Source: Serpentinimonas sp. (GTDB lineage: Bacteria; Pseudomonadota; Gammaproteobacteria; Burkholderiales; Burkholderiaceae_C). From it: a DNA stretch of 38,667 nt. Under the pieces are notes generated by a model. It saw only the letters and a list, made by a program, of their open reading frames with translations, did no database searches and was not told the DNA's origin. Location: positions 1 through 38,667 of the forward strand of contig JALOSG010000004.1 of the NCBI GenBank assembly GCA_025458665.1, written 5' to 3'. Below are positions 18,205 through 27,065 of the stretch, piece by piece; position 1 is the first letter of the stretch; each line of letters starts with the position of its first letter. The translations under genes and the position numbers were made by a program.

Positions 18205-18984
18205 TCAGCGGTACCGGGCTGGGCGTTTGTCCAGGAACGCCCGTATGCCCTCGGCGGCATTGGGGTGGTGCAGGTTGCGCACGAACTGGTCGCGTTCCTG
18301 GCGCAACTGGGCTGACAGGCTCTGGCTGGGGGCGTCGTTGGCCAGTTCTTTCAGGCTGGCCAGCACGTTGGGCGCGCGGGCGTTGAGTGATTCGGCCAGC
18401 TGCAGGGCACGGTCCAGCGCGGTGCCGGGGTCGGTCACTTCGTTCACCAGACCCAGCTGCTGCAGCCGTTCGGGGCCCATTCGCTCGCCCAGCATGAGCA
18501 GTTGCAGGGCGGTGGCGCGTGGCAGCTGGCGCACCAGCGCCCAGCTGGCGCCGCCGTCGCAGGACAGGCCTACGTTGGCGTAGGCCATGACGAACACGCT
18601 GTTGCGCGCGGCCACCACGAAGTCGCTGGCCAGCGCCAGCGAAAAGCCCGCCCCCGCGCAAGCGCCTTCCACAGCGGCCACCACCGGCTTGGGGAAGACG
18701 CGCAGGGCTTCTATCCAGCTGTGCAGGCCTTCTATGCTTTCGGCCTGCACCTCGGGCGGCTGCTGCCGGTTGGCCAGCAGGCGCTGCAACTGGCCGCCGG
18801 CACAGAAATGCGCGCCCTCGCCGGTGAGCACCACGCTGCGCACCTCGGGGTTGCTGTCGGCGGCGTTCAGGGCTTCCACGCCGGCGGCGTACATTTCGGG
18901 GCCTAAGGCATTGCGGTGCTCGGGGTTGCTCAGGGTGAGCACCATGGTAGCGCCCACACTGTGGCTTTTCAGGGCGGCAGGCAT
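18205..18984 (-). CDS. Enoyl-CoA hydratase/isomerase family protein (PaaG-like active site)
   Basis: This 259-residue crotonase-fold protein has the oxyanion-hole segments GEGAHFCAGGQLQRL and VEGACAGAGFSLALASDFVVA. The two glutamates of classical enoyl-CoA hydratase are not found at the expected places: VFVMAYANVGLSCDGGASW has Asn and Gln replacements, by my reading. An Asp in SCDGG matches the Asp position of PaaG-type isomerases. It may therefore isomerise or otherwise process an enoyl-CoA. It lies 3 bp after the 3-hydroxyacyl-CoA dehydrogenase gene. I keep the family-level name because the exact reaction is not readable. Confidence 0.88.
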   Translation of the reverse strand: MPAALKSHSVGATMVLTLSNPEHRNALGPEMYAAGVEALNAADSNPEVRSVVLTGEGAHFCAGGQLQRLLANRQQPPEVQAESIEGLHSWIEALRVFPKPVVAAVEGACAGAGFSLALASDFVVAARNSVFVMAYANVGLSCDGGASWALVRQLPRATALQLLMLGERMGPERLQQLGLVNEVTDPGTALDRALQLAESLNARAPNVLASLKELANDAPSQSLSAQLRQERDQFVRNLHHPNAAEGIRAFLDKRPARYR

Positions 18985-18987
18985 GGT

Positions 18988-20508
18988 TCAGTTCTCCGTG
19001 TGCAAAAGGCTCAGGCCCAGGGCGCCGCGGCGGCGCAGCCAGGGGGAGGGGCGGTAGCGGGTATCGCCATACACCGTTTGCAGGTTGAACAGGATTTCCA
19101 GCACGTTGGTGGGGCCCACCTTGTCGCCCATGGCCAGCGGCCCCAGCGGGTAGCCCAGCCCCAGCGTCACGGCGGTTTCCAGGTCCTGCGGGGAACAGAT
19201 GTTCTGCTGGCAGATGTCGGCGGCAATGTTCACGATGGTGGCCACCACACGCTGGGTCACGAAACCTCCGCTGTCGCGCACCACGCTCACGGCTTTGCCA
19301 TCGCGGGCCAACAGGGCGTGTGCCGCGCGGCGCATGTCGGGGCGGGTGGCGGGGTTGGTGGCCAGCACCCGGCGCTTCGTGGCGCTGTCGGGCAGCATCA
19401 TGTCCAGGCCCACGGTGCGGGTGGCATCGAGCCGCTCCACCGCCGCCACCGTGGTCACATCGTGGCCCAGGGGGGCCACCAGAATGAGCGCCTTCTCACT
19501 GGGCTGGGCGCCCGTTTCTATGTGGGCGCCCAGGTCCTTCAGCAGTTGGTAGATTTCGGCGCGGCGGGCGGCGCGGGCGGGTACCCATACCGGGGGCATT
19601 TCGGGCACTTCGGGAACCGCAGGTTCTGGCGGCACTTCGGCCTTGCCGTCGGTGTAGCGGTAAAAGCCTTCGCCGGTTTTGCGGCCCAGCACGCCACCCG
19701 CCAGCCGCTGCGCGGTGATGACGCTGGGGCGGTAGCGCGGCTCTTCGTAGTACTGGTGGTAGATGGACTCCATGACCGGGTGCGACACATCCAGTGCGGT
19801 CAGATCCATCAGTTCGAACGGCCCCAGCCGGAAGCCCATCTGGTCGCGCAGGATGCGGTCGATGGTGGCAAAGTCGGCCACGTTCTCGCTCACGATGCGC
19901 AGCGCCTCGGTGCCGTAGCCGCGCCCGGCGTGGTTCACGATGAAGCCCGGCGTGTCCTGCGCCTGTACCGGGGTGTGGCCCATCTGGCGGGCGTAGTCCA
20001 CCAGCCGGCCGCACAGGGCTGGGTCGGTTTTCAGGCCGGCAATCACTTCCACCACCTTCATGAGCGGCACCGGGTTGAAGAAGTGGAAGCCCGCCAGCCG
20101 CTCCGGGTGCTTCATGCCGTGCGCCATGGCGGTGACGGACAGCGAGGAGGTGTTGGTGGCAATCGCGGCATCTGGGCGCAACACAGCCTCCAGGTCGGCC
20201 AGCAGGGAGCGCTTCACCGCCAGGTTTTCCACAATGGCCTCGACCACCAGATCGCAGCCCGACAGGTCGGCCAGGGCCGAAGCGGGGCGCAGGCGGCCCG
20301 CCAGCACTGCCACCTGATCGGCCGGCAGTTTGCCCTTGGCGGCCAGCTTCTCCCATTGGTCCACCAGGCTGGCGCGGGCGGCTTCCACGGCAGCGGGCTG
20401 TGTGTCGTATAGCCACACGGTGCTACCCGCCTGCGCCGCAATCTGTGCAATGCCCCGGCCCATGGCCCCGGTGCCCACCACGGCCGTGTTTACAAAAGTC
20501 AACACCAT
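18988..20508 (-). CDS. 3-Hydroxyacyl-CoA dehydrogenase (PaaH/PaaC-like, long form)
   Basis: This 506-residue enzyme should oxidise 3-hydroxyacyl-CoA to 3-ketoacyl-CoA with NAD. The Rossmann motif VVGTGAMGRGIAQIAAQAG is at residues 10-28. The catalytic His motif GFHFFNPVPLMKVVEV is near 140-155. Two C-terminal 3HCDH domains follow, one with DTPGFIVNHAGRGYGTEAL and one with DSGGFVTQRVVATIVNIAAD. The duplicated C-terminal domain fits the PaaH/PaaC type of phenylacetate breakdown, but no other paa gene is present here. It is first in the minus-strand acyl-CoA operon, and the promoter should lie in the gap to the FimV-like gene (20509-20594). Confidence 0.9.
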   Translation of the reverse strand: MVLTFVNTAVVGTGAMGRGIAQIAAQAGSTVWLYDTQPAAVEAARASLVDQWEKLAAKGKLPADQVAVLAGRLRPASALADLSGCDLVVEAIVENLAVKRSLLADLEAVLRPDAAIATNTSSLSVTAMAHGMKHPERLAGFHFFNPVPLMKVVEVIAGLKTDPALCGRLVDYARQMGHTPVQAQDTPGFIVNHAGRGYGTEALRIVSENVADFATIDRILRDQMGFRLGPFELMDLTALDVSHPVMESIYHQYYEEPRYRPSVITAQRLAGGVLGRKTGEGFYRYTDGKAEVPPEPAVPEVPEMPPVWVPARAARRAEIYQLLKDLGAHIETGAQPSEKALILVAPLGHDVTTVAAVERLDATRTVGLDMMLPDSATKRRVLATNPATRPDMRRAAHALLARDGKAVSVVRDSGGFVTQRVVATIVNIAADICQQNICSPQDLETAVTLGLGYPLGPLAMGDKVGPTNVLEILFNLQTVYGDTRYRPSPWLRRRGALGLSLLHTEN

Positions 20509-20539
20509 GCGCTTCTCGTCAATGAAAAAGTTGTTAGAT

Positions 20540-20568
20540 ATGACAGAATGCCGTCAAACGAATAGTTA
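20540..20568 (+). promoter_or_regulatory. Possible promoter of the FimV-like gene
   Basis: ATGACA (-35-like), 17 nt, then TAGTTA (-10-like) end 26 nt before the ATG. This 86-bp gap also has to hold the divergent promoter of the 3-hydroxyacyl-CoA dehydrogenase operon. The match is moderate. Confidence 0.3.
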
Positions 20569-20594
20569 AGAATTCAAGACAGAGGGACGTCTCG

Positions 20595-22844
20595 ATGCTC
20601 AGGTTTGGCGTGGGTCTCGCTTTGTGGGCGATAGCGACACACAGCGCTGCATTGTCTCTGGGAGGCGTGCAGGGATCGGTCATTATCGGTCGCACACTCG
20701 ACATCGGCGTAGCCAGCAGTGTCGAGGCCTCTGACGTGGCTGCCGGTCTGTGCCTGCGCGCCGATGTGGACTATGGGGACGGGCGTCTGCCGGCCACTCT
20801 GGTGACCGTGGAGGTAGAGCGCCTGGGCGCTGCCAACGCGGGTCTGCTGCGGGTGCGCGCCAACCGGCAGGTGAACGAGCCCCTGGTGTCGGTGACTGTT
20901 TCGGTGGGCTGCACCCAGCAGTTCACCCGCAGCTACACGTTGCTGGCTGACGTGGAACCGCTGCCCAGCTCCGCAGCACCCATAGCGCCTGCTTCAACGG
21001 CCTCGCTGGCCCCAACCGCCCCGCCGGTTGCGGCGCCGCCCGCCACAGCGCCTGCGGCGCCGCCCGCCACAGCGCCTGCGGCGCCGCCCGCCACAGCGCC
21101 TGCGGCGCCGCCCGCCACAGCGCCTGCGGCGCCGCCTGCGTCCCGGCCCGCCGTTTCTTCCCCAGGCGTGGCGGCTGCACCGGCTCGGGTGGTCCCGGCT
21201 GCGCCCCCCCTTCTGATCGACCCGCCCGCGCCGCGCCCGGCCAATGTGGTGCCCCGGAGCAAGGTGAAGCCGGGAACCGTGCTGTCCAAGACGGCTGTGG
21301 CCGTCGTGCCTGTCACACCACCTGCCACGCCACCCGCCACACCACCCGCAGCCCCAGCCGCGCCTGCGCCGGCACCGGCTCCGGCCCCGGCCCCGGCTCC
21401 TGCCGCAGTCCCGCCAGCCCCTGCCCCAGGCCCCAGGCTGGAATTGACCCCTTTGGAACTGGGCGCCTTGCCCTCCACGGGTAGCGTCTTGCAAGGAGCT
21501 TCCGGTGAAGCCAACCCCGTAGCCGGGCCAGACGGTGCCGGCGGGTTGCCAGGGGGCCCTGGCGCCGAAGATTCAGGGGTGCCCACCGATGCCGCCCTGG
21601 CCGCCCAGCGCCTGGCCAGCCTGGAGTCCGAGCTTGCGCAGGTCCGCGCCGAGCAGGAGCGACTTCGGCTGGCTCTGGAATCGGTGAACACCGAACTGAC
21701 CCAGACGCGCGAGCAGACCACCAGTGTGGCGGTGGTGTACGGCCTGGTGGCGCTGTTGCTGCTGCTGTTGGGTGTACTGGTGTGGTTGTTGCGTTCGCGC
21801 AGCGCGGCGCTGGCTCCGGTCGGCCTGGGCGGTACCGGAGTAGGCACCGGTTTTGGGGCGACGCGCCTGCCATCGTCCATGGACAACCAGAGCCTGCCCG
21901 ACGCCACTCCCCCCACTGCAACAGGGGGTGCCGTGGCGGCGCTATCTCCCAGTGCGGCGGGTGCGGCCTCGGGGCCTACACCCTGGTGGGCCGACTCCAA
22001 CAGTGCGCCAGCGCAGGCATCGGGATTCAGCGCTGTGGAGCTCGACAGCCAGCCCTCCGATTCCGCACTGGGTTTTTCCCGCACCGAGATCGAGCCCAAC
22101 AGCCTGCCGCTGATGGCCCAGGACCTGGCTGATCTGGTCCGGCAGGTGGAGTTTTTCGAGGTAATCGGCCAGAGCAGTGAGGCGGTGGATGCGTTGCAGG
22201 CTTTTGTGAAAACGCACCCTGCGCAGTCCGAACTGCCCTACCTGCTGCTGATGCAGGTGGCGCAGAAACAGGATCCCCAACAGTTGCCCGACCTGCAACG
22301 GTTGTACATGCGCCACTTCGATCAGCCGGCTCCGCAGCCGGCAGACTGTGAGCCCGATGCGCCTGGCCTGCTGGAAGATCCGATCTGGATCACGCGTCTG
22401 CAGCAAGTTTGGCCCCATGCGGCTGCGGGAACGGCCCTGCAGGCCGCTCTGACTGCGCCGCCAGCCCAGAATCTGCTGCGCCGTCGCACGCTGCCAGCGC
22501 TGCTGGACGTGGTGACGCTGTACGAGGTTTGGTACGCGCTGCACGAGACCGATGAGACCGGCGAGTCCGGCGAGGCCGCAGAGTACCGCACTTCCCCGGT
22601 GGCGGTGCCTGCCTCGGCTCCGGTGCCGGAAACCGAGTTTCCCGACATCGACATCGATCTCACGGCATACACCACAAAAGCTCAGACAGAGCCTACGCCT
22701 TCGGCTCCCGCGGCGCCACCGGAGCCGGCCGCCAGCCAGCGCGACGGCAAGGATCTGCCCGCGCTGGACTTCGATGTGGGAGACTTCCCGGAGGTCCCCG
22801 ACCGCCGGATGAATGCGGGCAAAGACCCCGCTGCCAAAACCTGA
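20595..22844 (+). CDS. FimV-like inner-membrane protein
   Basis: This 749-residue protein has a signal peptide (1-20, MLRFGVGLALWAIATHSAA) followed by LSLGGVQGSVIIGRTLDIG, resembling the FimV/TspA N-terminal domain. Residues about 125-300 are proline/alanine-rich, including four identical APPATAPA units. A coiled coil (about 335-374) precedes one membrane helix (about 377-399, YGLVALLLLLLGVLVWLL). The cytoplasmic part has a TPR-like block (about 503-580, LADLVRQVEFFEVIGQ). The acidic C-terminus (FPDIDIDLTAY) resembles FimV. FimV-type proteins organise pilus, secretion or polar machinery. No LysM motif is obvious. The known FimV neighbours asd and truA are absent. Confidence 0.75.
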   Translation: MLRFGVGLALWAIATHSAALSLGGVQGSVIIGRTLDIGVASSVEASDVAAGLCLRADVDYGDGRLPATLVTVEVERLGAANAGLLRVRANRQVNEPLVSVTVSVGCTQQFTRSYTLLADVEPLPSSAAPIAPASTASLAPTAPPVAAPPATAPAAPPATAPAAPPATAPAAPPATAPAAPPASRPAVSSPGVAAAPARVVPAAPPLLIDPPAPRPANVVPRSKVKPGTVLSKTAVAVVPVTPPATPPATPPAAPAAPAPAPAPAPAPAPAAVPPAPAPGPRLELTPLELGALPSTGSVLQGASGEANPVAGPDGAGGLPGGPGAEDSGVPTDAALAAQRLASLESELAQVRAEQERLRLALESVNTELTQTREQTTSVAVVYGLVALLLLLLGVLVWLLRSRSAALAPVGLGGTGVGTGFGATRLPSSMDNQSLPDATPPTATGGAVAALSPSAAGAASGPTPWWADSNSAPAQASGFSAVELDSQPSDSALGFSRTEIEPNSLPLMAQDLADLVRQVEFFEVIGQSSEAVDALQAFVKTHPAQSELPYLLLMQVAQKQDPQQLPDLQRLYMRHFDQPAPQPADCEPDAPGLLEDPIWITRLQQVWPHAAAGTALQAALTAPPAQNLLRRRTLPALLDVVTLYEVWYALHETDETGESGEAAEYRTSPVAVPASAPVPETEFPDIDIDLTAYTTKAQTEPTPSAPAAPPEPAASQRDGKDLPALDFDVGDFPEVPDRRMNAGKDPAAKT
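21033..21140. repeat. Four identical 24-bp tandem repeats in the FimV-like gene
   Basis: The unit GCGCCGCCCGCCACAGCGCCTGCG occurs four times head to tail (21033-21128) without a mismatch, then a partial copy reaches 21140. It encodes repeated APPATAPA in the proline-rich linker. The unit is a multiple of three, so copy-number change would keep the frame. Confidence 0.95.
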
Positions 22845-22865
22845 GCCGCGGTTCCCGCAGGACCA

Positions 22866-23873
22866 TCACCGGCGCATCTGCAACGCGCCTGGGTTCACGA
22901 TGTTGGTGGGTGTGCCCTTGATGTAGCTGAGCACGTTGTCGAAGGCGGAGGAGAAGTAGCGTTCGTAGCTGTCCAGCTCCACGTAACCAATGTGGGGCGT
23001 GCAGACGCAGTTTTCCAGCCGAAGCAGCGCCTGCCCCTGCAGAATGGGTTCGGACTCGTACACATCGACCGCCGCCATGCCCGGACGGCCCCGGTTCAAG
23101 GCGGCCACCAGCGCATCGGGCTGTATCAGTTCGGCGCGCGAGGTGTTCACCAGCAGCGCGGTGGGTTTCATCCGCGCCAGATCCTCCGCACGCACACAGC
23201 CTTCCGTGGTTTCCGAGAGGCGCAGGTGCAGGCTCAGGACATCGGCAGCCTCGAACAGGGCTTCCTTGCTGGTGGCAATGTCGTAGCCATCGGCGGCGGC
23301 TTGCTGTCGCGCGGTCTCGCTGCCCCACACCACCACCCGCATACCGAACGCCCGTCCGTATCCCGCCACCAGGCGCCCGATACGACCGTAGCTCCATATG
23401 CCCAGTGTCTTGGCGTGCAACACCATGCCGATGCCGAAATTCGGCGGCATGGAGCCGGCCTTCAGACCGGACTGTTGCCAGGCACCGTGCTTCAGGCTGG
23501 CCACATACTGCGGGATGCGGCGCATGGCGGCCATGGTGAGTGCCCAGGTGAGCTCGGCGGGGGCAATGGGGGAGCCTGCGCCCTCGGCCACCGCGATACC
23601 GTGCTCGGTGCAGGCGCCCAGATCGATGTGCTTGCCCACCTTCCCGGTTTGCGAAATCAGCTTGAGCCGGGGCAACTTCTCGACCAGTTGCCGGGTCACT
23701 GGCGTCCGCTCACGGATCAACACGAGCACATCGGCGTCGCGCAGCCGGATGGCCAGCTGACCCACGCCCTTGACCGTGTTGGTGAATACTTTGGCGGGGT
23801 AGGGGTCCAGTTTGGCGGCGCAGGCCAGCTTGCGCACAGCATCCTGATAGTCGTCGAGAATCACGATGTTCAT
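22866..23873 (-). CDS. D-isomer-specific 2-hydroxyacid dehydrogenase
   Basis: This 335-residue NAD(P)-dependent oxidoreductase interconverts a 2-hydroxyacid and a 2-oxoacid. It has the catalytic-domain N-terminus (MNIVILDDYQDAVRKLA) and a nucleotide-binding loop LGIWSYGRIGRLVAGYG. The catalytic triad residues are visible as Arg in VNTSRAELI, Glu in VDVYESEP and His in CTPHIGY. The binding loop reads GIWSYGRIG in place of the common GxGxIG pattern, a variant seen in some members of the family. It is divergent from the MFS/ThDP gene pair with 68 bp between starts. The substrate is unknown. Confidence 0.9.
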   Translation of the reverse strand: MNIVILDDYQDAVRKLACAAKLDPYPAKVFTNTVKGVGQLAIRLRDADVLVLIRERTPVTRQLVEKLPRLKLISQTGKVGKHIDLGACTEHGIAVAEGAGSPIAPAELTWALTMAAMRRIPQYVASLKHGAWQQSGLKAGSMPPNFGIGMVLHAKTLGIWSYGRIGRLVAGYGRAFGMRVVVWGSETARQQAAADGYDIATSKEALFEAADVLSLHLRLSETTEGCVRAEDLARMKPTALLVNTSRAELIQPDALVAALNRGRPGMAAVDVYESEPILQGQALLRLENCVCTPHIGYVELDSYERYFSSAFDNVLSYIKGTPTNIVNPGALQMRR

Positions 23874-23941
23874 GGCGCCGTATTGTGCCCCTTGTTTACC
23901 GCCGGTCGGCTACCAACGGCGGCTCGCTTACCATTGCACAC

Positions 23942-25198
23942 ATGTCACCTCCGTCTTCAGACACCACGGTCACGCAGGAGACCATCCACCCCGTCCCGCT
24001 GCGCCAGGATGCCGCCGTGATGGGTCTGGTGGGTCTGGCGCACGCCACATCGCATTTCACCCACCTGCTGCTGCCGCCGCTGTTCCCGGTGTTCATGAGC
24101 GAGTTCGCGCTGTCCTATTCCGACGTGGGCTTGCTCATGACGGTGTTCTTCGTCATATCTGGCATAGGGCAGGCGAGCGCGGGTTTCCTGGTGGACCGCG
24201 TCGGCGCTCGGCCGGTGCTGTTTGGCTCCATCGTGTTGTTCATGGCTTCGGCTTTGGTGGCGTCGGCGGCCAATGGCTACGGCATGCTGGTGCTGGCTGC
24301 CGCCCTGGCCGGGCTGGGCAATGCGTCTTTCCATCCGGTGGATTTCTCCATCCTGAACCAGCGCGTGTCTGCTGCCCGGCTGGGCCATGCCTTCAGCGTG
24401 CACGGCCTCACGGGCAATCTGGGCTGGGCCATCACGCCGGTGTTCCTGGCTACGCTCACTGCGTTGTTCGACTGGCGCACCGCTTACCAGGCGGCGGCCC
24501 TGTTGTATGTGGTGGTGCTGGCGGTGCTGTTCTGGCAGCGCGACAAGCTGCGTACCGACGTGGTGGTGCGTTCCAGCACCGCGCCGCCCGGCGCCGATCT
24601 TGCGTTCCTCAAGTTGCCGGTGGTGTGGTGGTGTTTCACCTTCTTCCTGCTCTCCACCATGACCCTGGCCGTCATCCAGACCTACTCCACCTCCATACTG
24701 AAAGCCGTGCATGGGGTGAGTTTCGAGGCGGCCACCTTCACCCTTACGGCCTACATGCTCTGTGGTGCCGTGGGCATGGTGGTGGGTGGGTTCGTGGCGG
24801 GCCGCGCCCGCCATAGCGACCGCGTGGTGGGCTACTCCATGGGTGTGGGCGCCTTGTTGCTGCTGGTGTGCGCCACAGGTGCGCTCAACGGAACGCTCAC
24901 CATGGTGCTGATCGCGCTCACCGGTTTTGCCGTGGGCGTGGCAGGCCCCAGCCGCGACATGATGATCAAGCGCGCCACGCCCAAGGGCTCCACAGGGCGC
25001 GTGTACGGCACGGTGTATTCCGGGCTCGACGTGGGCTTTGCCATTTCACCGGTACTGTTCGGCGCCTTCATGGACCGCGGCTGGTACGGCACCACGCTGG
25101 CTGGCGCCGGGCTGGTGCTGCTGCTGGCGGTGTTTGCTGCCGTGAACGTGGGGCGCCGGGTGGGCCCCAATCCCTTGAAGGCGGCCGCACAGGCCTGA
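23942..25198 (+). CDS. MFS transporter (Fsr-like)
   Basis: This 418-residue major facilitator has about twelve membrane segments. The early block LAHATSHFTHLLLPPLFPVF resembles the fosmidomycin-resistance (Fsr) subgroup. The loop after TM2 contains GFLVDRVGARPVLFG, the family A motif. The start at 23942 (MSPPSS) is preferred; the track start 19 codons earlier overlaps the divergent promoter region. It is followed 30 bp later by the ThDP-dependent enzyme gene, so the pair is probably one transcript. The transported compound cannot be read; an organic acid fits the neighbours. Confidence 0.88.
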   Translation: MSPPSSDTTVTQETIHPVPLRQDAAVMGLVGLAHATSHFTHLLLPPLFPVFMSEFALSYSDVGLLMTVFFVISGIGQASAGFLVDRVGARPVLFGSIVLFMASALVASAANGYGMLVLAAALAGLGNASFHPVDFSILNQRVSAARLGHAFSVHGLTGNLGWAITPVFLATLTALFDWRTAYQAAALLYVVVLAVLFWQRDKLRTDVVVRSSTAPPGADLAFLKLPVVWWCFTFFLLSTMTLAVIQTYSTSILKAVHGVSFEAATFTLTAYMLCGAVGMVVGGFVAGRARHSDRVVGYSMGVGALLLLVCATGALNGTLTMVLIALTGFAVGVAGPSRDMMIKRATPKGSTGRVYGTVYSGLDVGFAISPVLFGAFMDRGWYGTTLAGAGLVLLLAVFAAVNVGRRVGPNPLKAAAQA

Positions 25199-25228
25199 CC
25201 TCTTTCCTTTGTCTTTCTGAGTATTCCC

Positions 25229-26938
25229 ATGGACCGTTTGGCTGGCCACCTGCTGGTGGAGTGTCTGGTGGCGCAAGGCGTCACGCATGCGTTTGGTGTG
25301 CCCGGAGAGAGTTACCTGGCCGTGCTCGATGGGCTGCACCGCCACGCCGACCGGGTGCGCTTCATCACCACCCGGCAGGAGGGTGGTGCGGCCTTCATGG
25401 CCGAGGCCCATGGCAAGCTGACTGGCCGCCCGGGTGTGTGCCTGGTGACGCGTGGGCCGGGTGCCACCAACGCCTCCATCGGCGTGCACACCGCCTTCCA
25501 GGATTCAACCCCCATGGTGCTGCTGGTGGGCGACGTGGCCAGCGACTGCCGCGACCGCGAGGCCTTCCAGGAGGTGGACTTTTTCCGCTTCTTTGGGCCC
25601 TTGGCCAAGCGTGTGGAGCGTATTGACGACGCGCGCCGCATTCCTGAATACATAGCCCGGGCGTTTGCCACGGCCATGAACGGACGCCCTGGCCCGGTGG
25701 TGCTGGTGTTGCCCGAAGACATGCTCACCCAGCCCGTGCCAGCCACCCTGCAGCCGTTGCCGCGCGTGGAGGCCGTGCAGGCCTGGAGCGACCCGGGTGC
25801 GCTGCGCACCCTGCGCCAAATGCTGCTGGAGGCCCAGCGCCCGCTGGTGCTGGCGGGCGGCGGTGGCTGGACGCCGCAGGCCGCGCAGGCGCTGCAGCGC
25901 TTTGCCGAGGCCTGGCAACTGCCCGTGGCCAACACCTTCCGTTTTCAGGACACCTTCTGTAACCGCCACCCTCTGTACGCGGGCGATGTGGGGCTGGGCA
26001 TCAACCCGGCGCTGGCGCAACGCGTGCGCCAGAGTGACCTGATCATTGCGCTGGGGCCGCGCCTGGGCGAATCCACCACCGGCAGCTACACGCTGCTGGA
26101 GGCACCACGCACCGCCCAGAAGCTGGTGCACATCCATGCCAGCGCGGAAGAACTCAACCGCGTGTACTTTGCCGATCTGGCCATTTGCGCCGGCATGTCG
26201 GCCGCCGCGCGCAGCCTGGAGGTGCTGAGCCCACCACCCACACTGCCCTGGACGGCCTGGACCGAAGGCTGCCACGCCGACTACCTCGCCAACACGGACC
26301 CCGCCAACGGCGGCGTGGTGCTGCCAGGGCCCATCGACATGCCGCAGGTCATGGCGGTGCTCCAGAAGCACCTGCCGGCCGATGCGGTGCTGACCAACGG
26401 CGCGGGCAACTTTGCCAGCTGGCTGCACCGCTTCTATGCCTACCCCGGCCTGGCCCACGGCCTTAAAACGCAACTGGCGCCCACCAACGGCGCCATGGGC
26501 TACGGCGTACCGGCGGGCGTGGCAGCGTCCATTGCCACAGGGCGCACGGTGTTCACCATAGCCGGCGATGGGGACTTCCTCATGAACGGGCAGGAACTGG
26601 CCACCGCCAGCCAGCACGGTGCGCGCAGCATTGTGCTGCTGCTCAACAACGGCATGTACGGCACCATCCGCATGCACCAGGAGCGCGAATATCCGGGCCA
26701 CGTGGCGGGCTCTGCGTTGGCCAACCCGGATTTCTGCGCGCTGGCCCAGGCCTATGGCTACCGGGCCGAGAAAGTGGAGCGCACGGAAGACTGGGAGCCT
26801 GCCTTGCTGCGTGCGCTGCAGGCGCCTGTAGGCACCTTGATCGAGATGCCCATCAGCCCCGAGGTGATCACCACGCGCGGCACGCTGAGCCAGATACGCC
26901 AGGCCGCCGAAGCGAGGCTGGCAGCGGCCAAGGGATGA
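25229..26938 (+). CDS. ThDP-dependent enzyme, acetolactate-synthase-like large subunit
   Basis: This 569-residue enzyme has the ThDP enzyme order: pyrimidine-binding domain (about 1-170), central domain, then pyrophosphate-binding domain (about 380-550). The catalytic glutamate is in TTRQEGGAAFMAEAHGKLTG (about residue 50). The ThDP-magnesium motif starts GDGDFLMNGQELATA and ends NNGMYG. It resembles acetolactate synthase and related decarboxylases and carboligases. No small regulatory subunit follows, so a role in branched-chain amino acid synthesis is doubtful. The location next to an MFS carrier and a divergent D-2-hydroxyacid dehydrogenase suggests 2-oxoacid metabolism. The exact reaction is not assignable. 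Confidence 0.88.
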   Translation: MDRLAGHLLVECLVAQGVTHAFGVPGESYLAVLDGLHRHADRVRFITTRQEGGAAFMAEAHGKLTGRPGVCLVTRGPGATNASIGVHTAFQDSTPMVLLVGDVASDCRDREAFQEVDFFRFFGPLAKRVERIDDARRIPEYIARAFATAMNGRPGPVVLVLPEDMLTQPVPATLQPLPRVEAVQAWSDPGALRTLRQMLLEAQRPLVLAGGGGWTPQAAQALQRFAEAWQLPVANTFRFQDTFCNRHPLYAGDVGLGINPALAQRVRQSDLIIALGPRLGESTTGSYTLLEAPRTAQKLVHIHASAEELNRVYFADLAICAGMSAAARSLEVLSPPPTLPWTAWTEGCHADYLANTDPANGGVVLPGPIDMPQVMAVLQKHLPADAVLTNGAGNFASWLHRFYAYPGLAHGLKTQLAPTNGAMGYGVPAGVAASIATGRTVFTIAGDGDFLMNGQELATASQHGARSIVLLLNNGMYGTIRMHQEREYPGHVAGSALANPDFCALAQAYGYRAEKVERTEDWEPALLRALQAPVGTLIEMPISPEVITTRGTLSQIRQAAEARLAAAKG

Positions 26939-27016
26939 GGGCTGAGGCCTGAGGCGTGCTGGCGCTCCTTGCTGGGTAACGCATAGCGGGCAACGAAGAG
27001 CGGGTGACGCAAGCAT

Positions 27017-27048
27017 GAAAAAAGCCGCTCCCTGGAGCGGCTTTCTTT
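27017..27048. terminator. Bidirectional intrinsic terminator
   Basis: AAAGCCGCTCC, two loop bases, then GGAGCGGCTTT form a nearly uninterrupted 11-bp stem (27021-27044). On the minus strand the stem leads into a run of six T residues, ending the SWIB gene transcript. On the plus strand it continues TTTCTTT and can also end the ThDP enzyme transcript. Confidence 0.88.
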
Positions 27049-27065
27049 GCGGACAAGCCCGCAGA

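Noticed and set aside
21033-21140. CRISPR-like repeat array
   Set aside because: The units are directly contiguous with no spacers and lie in frame inside a coding sequence.
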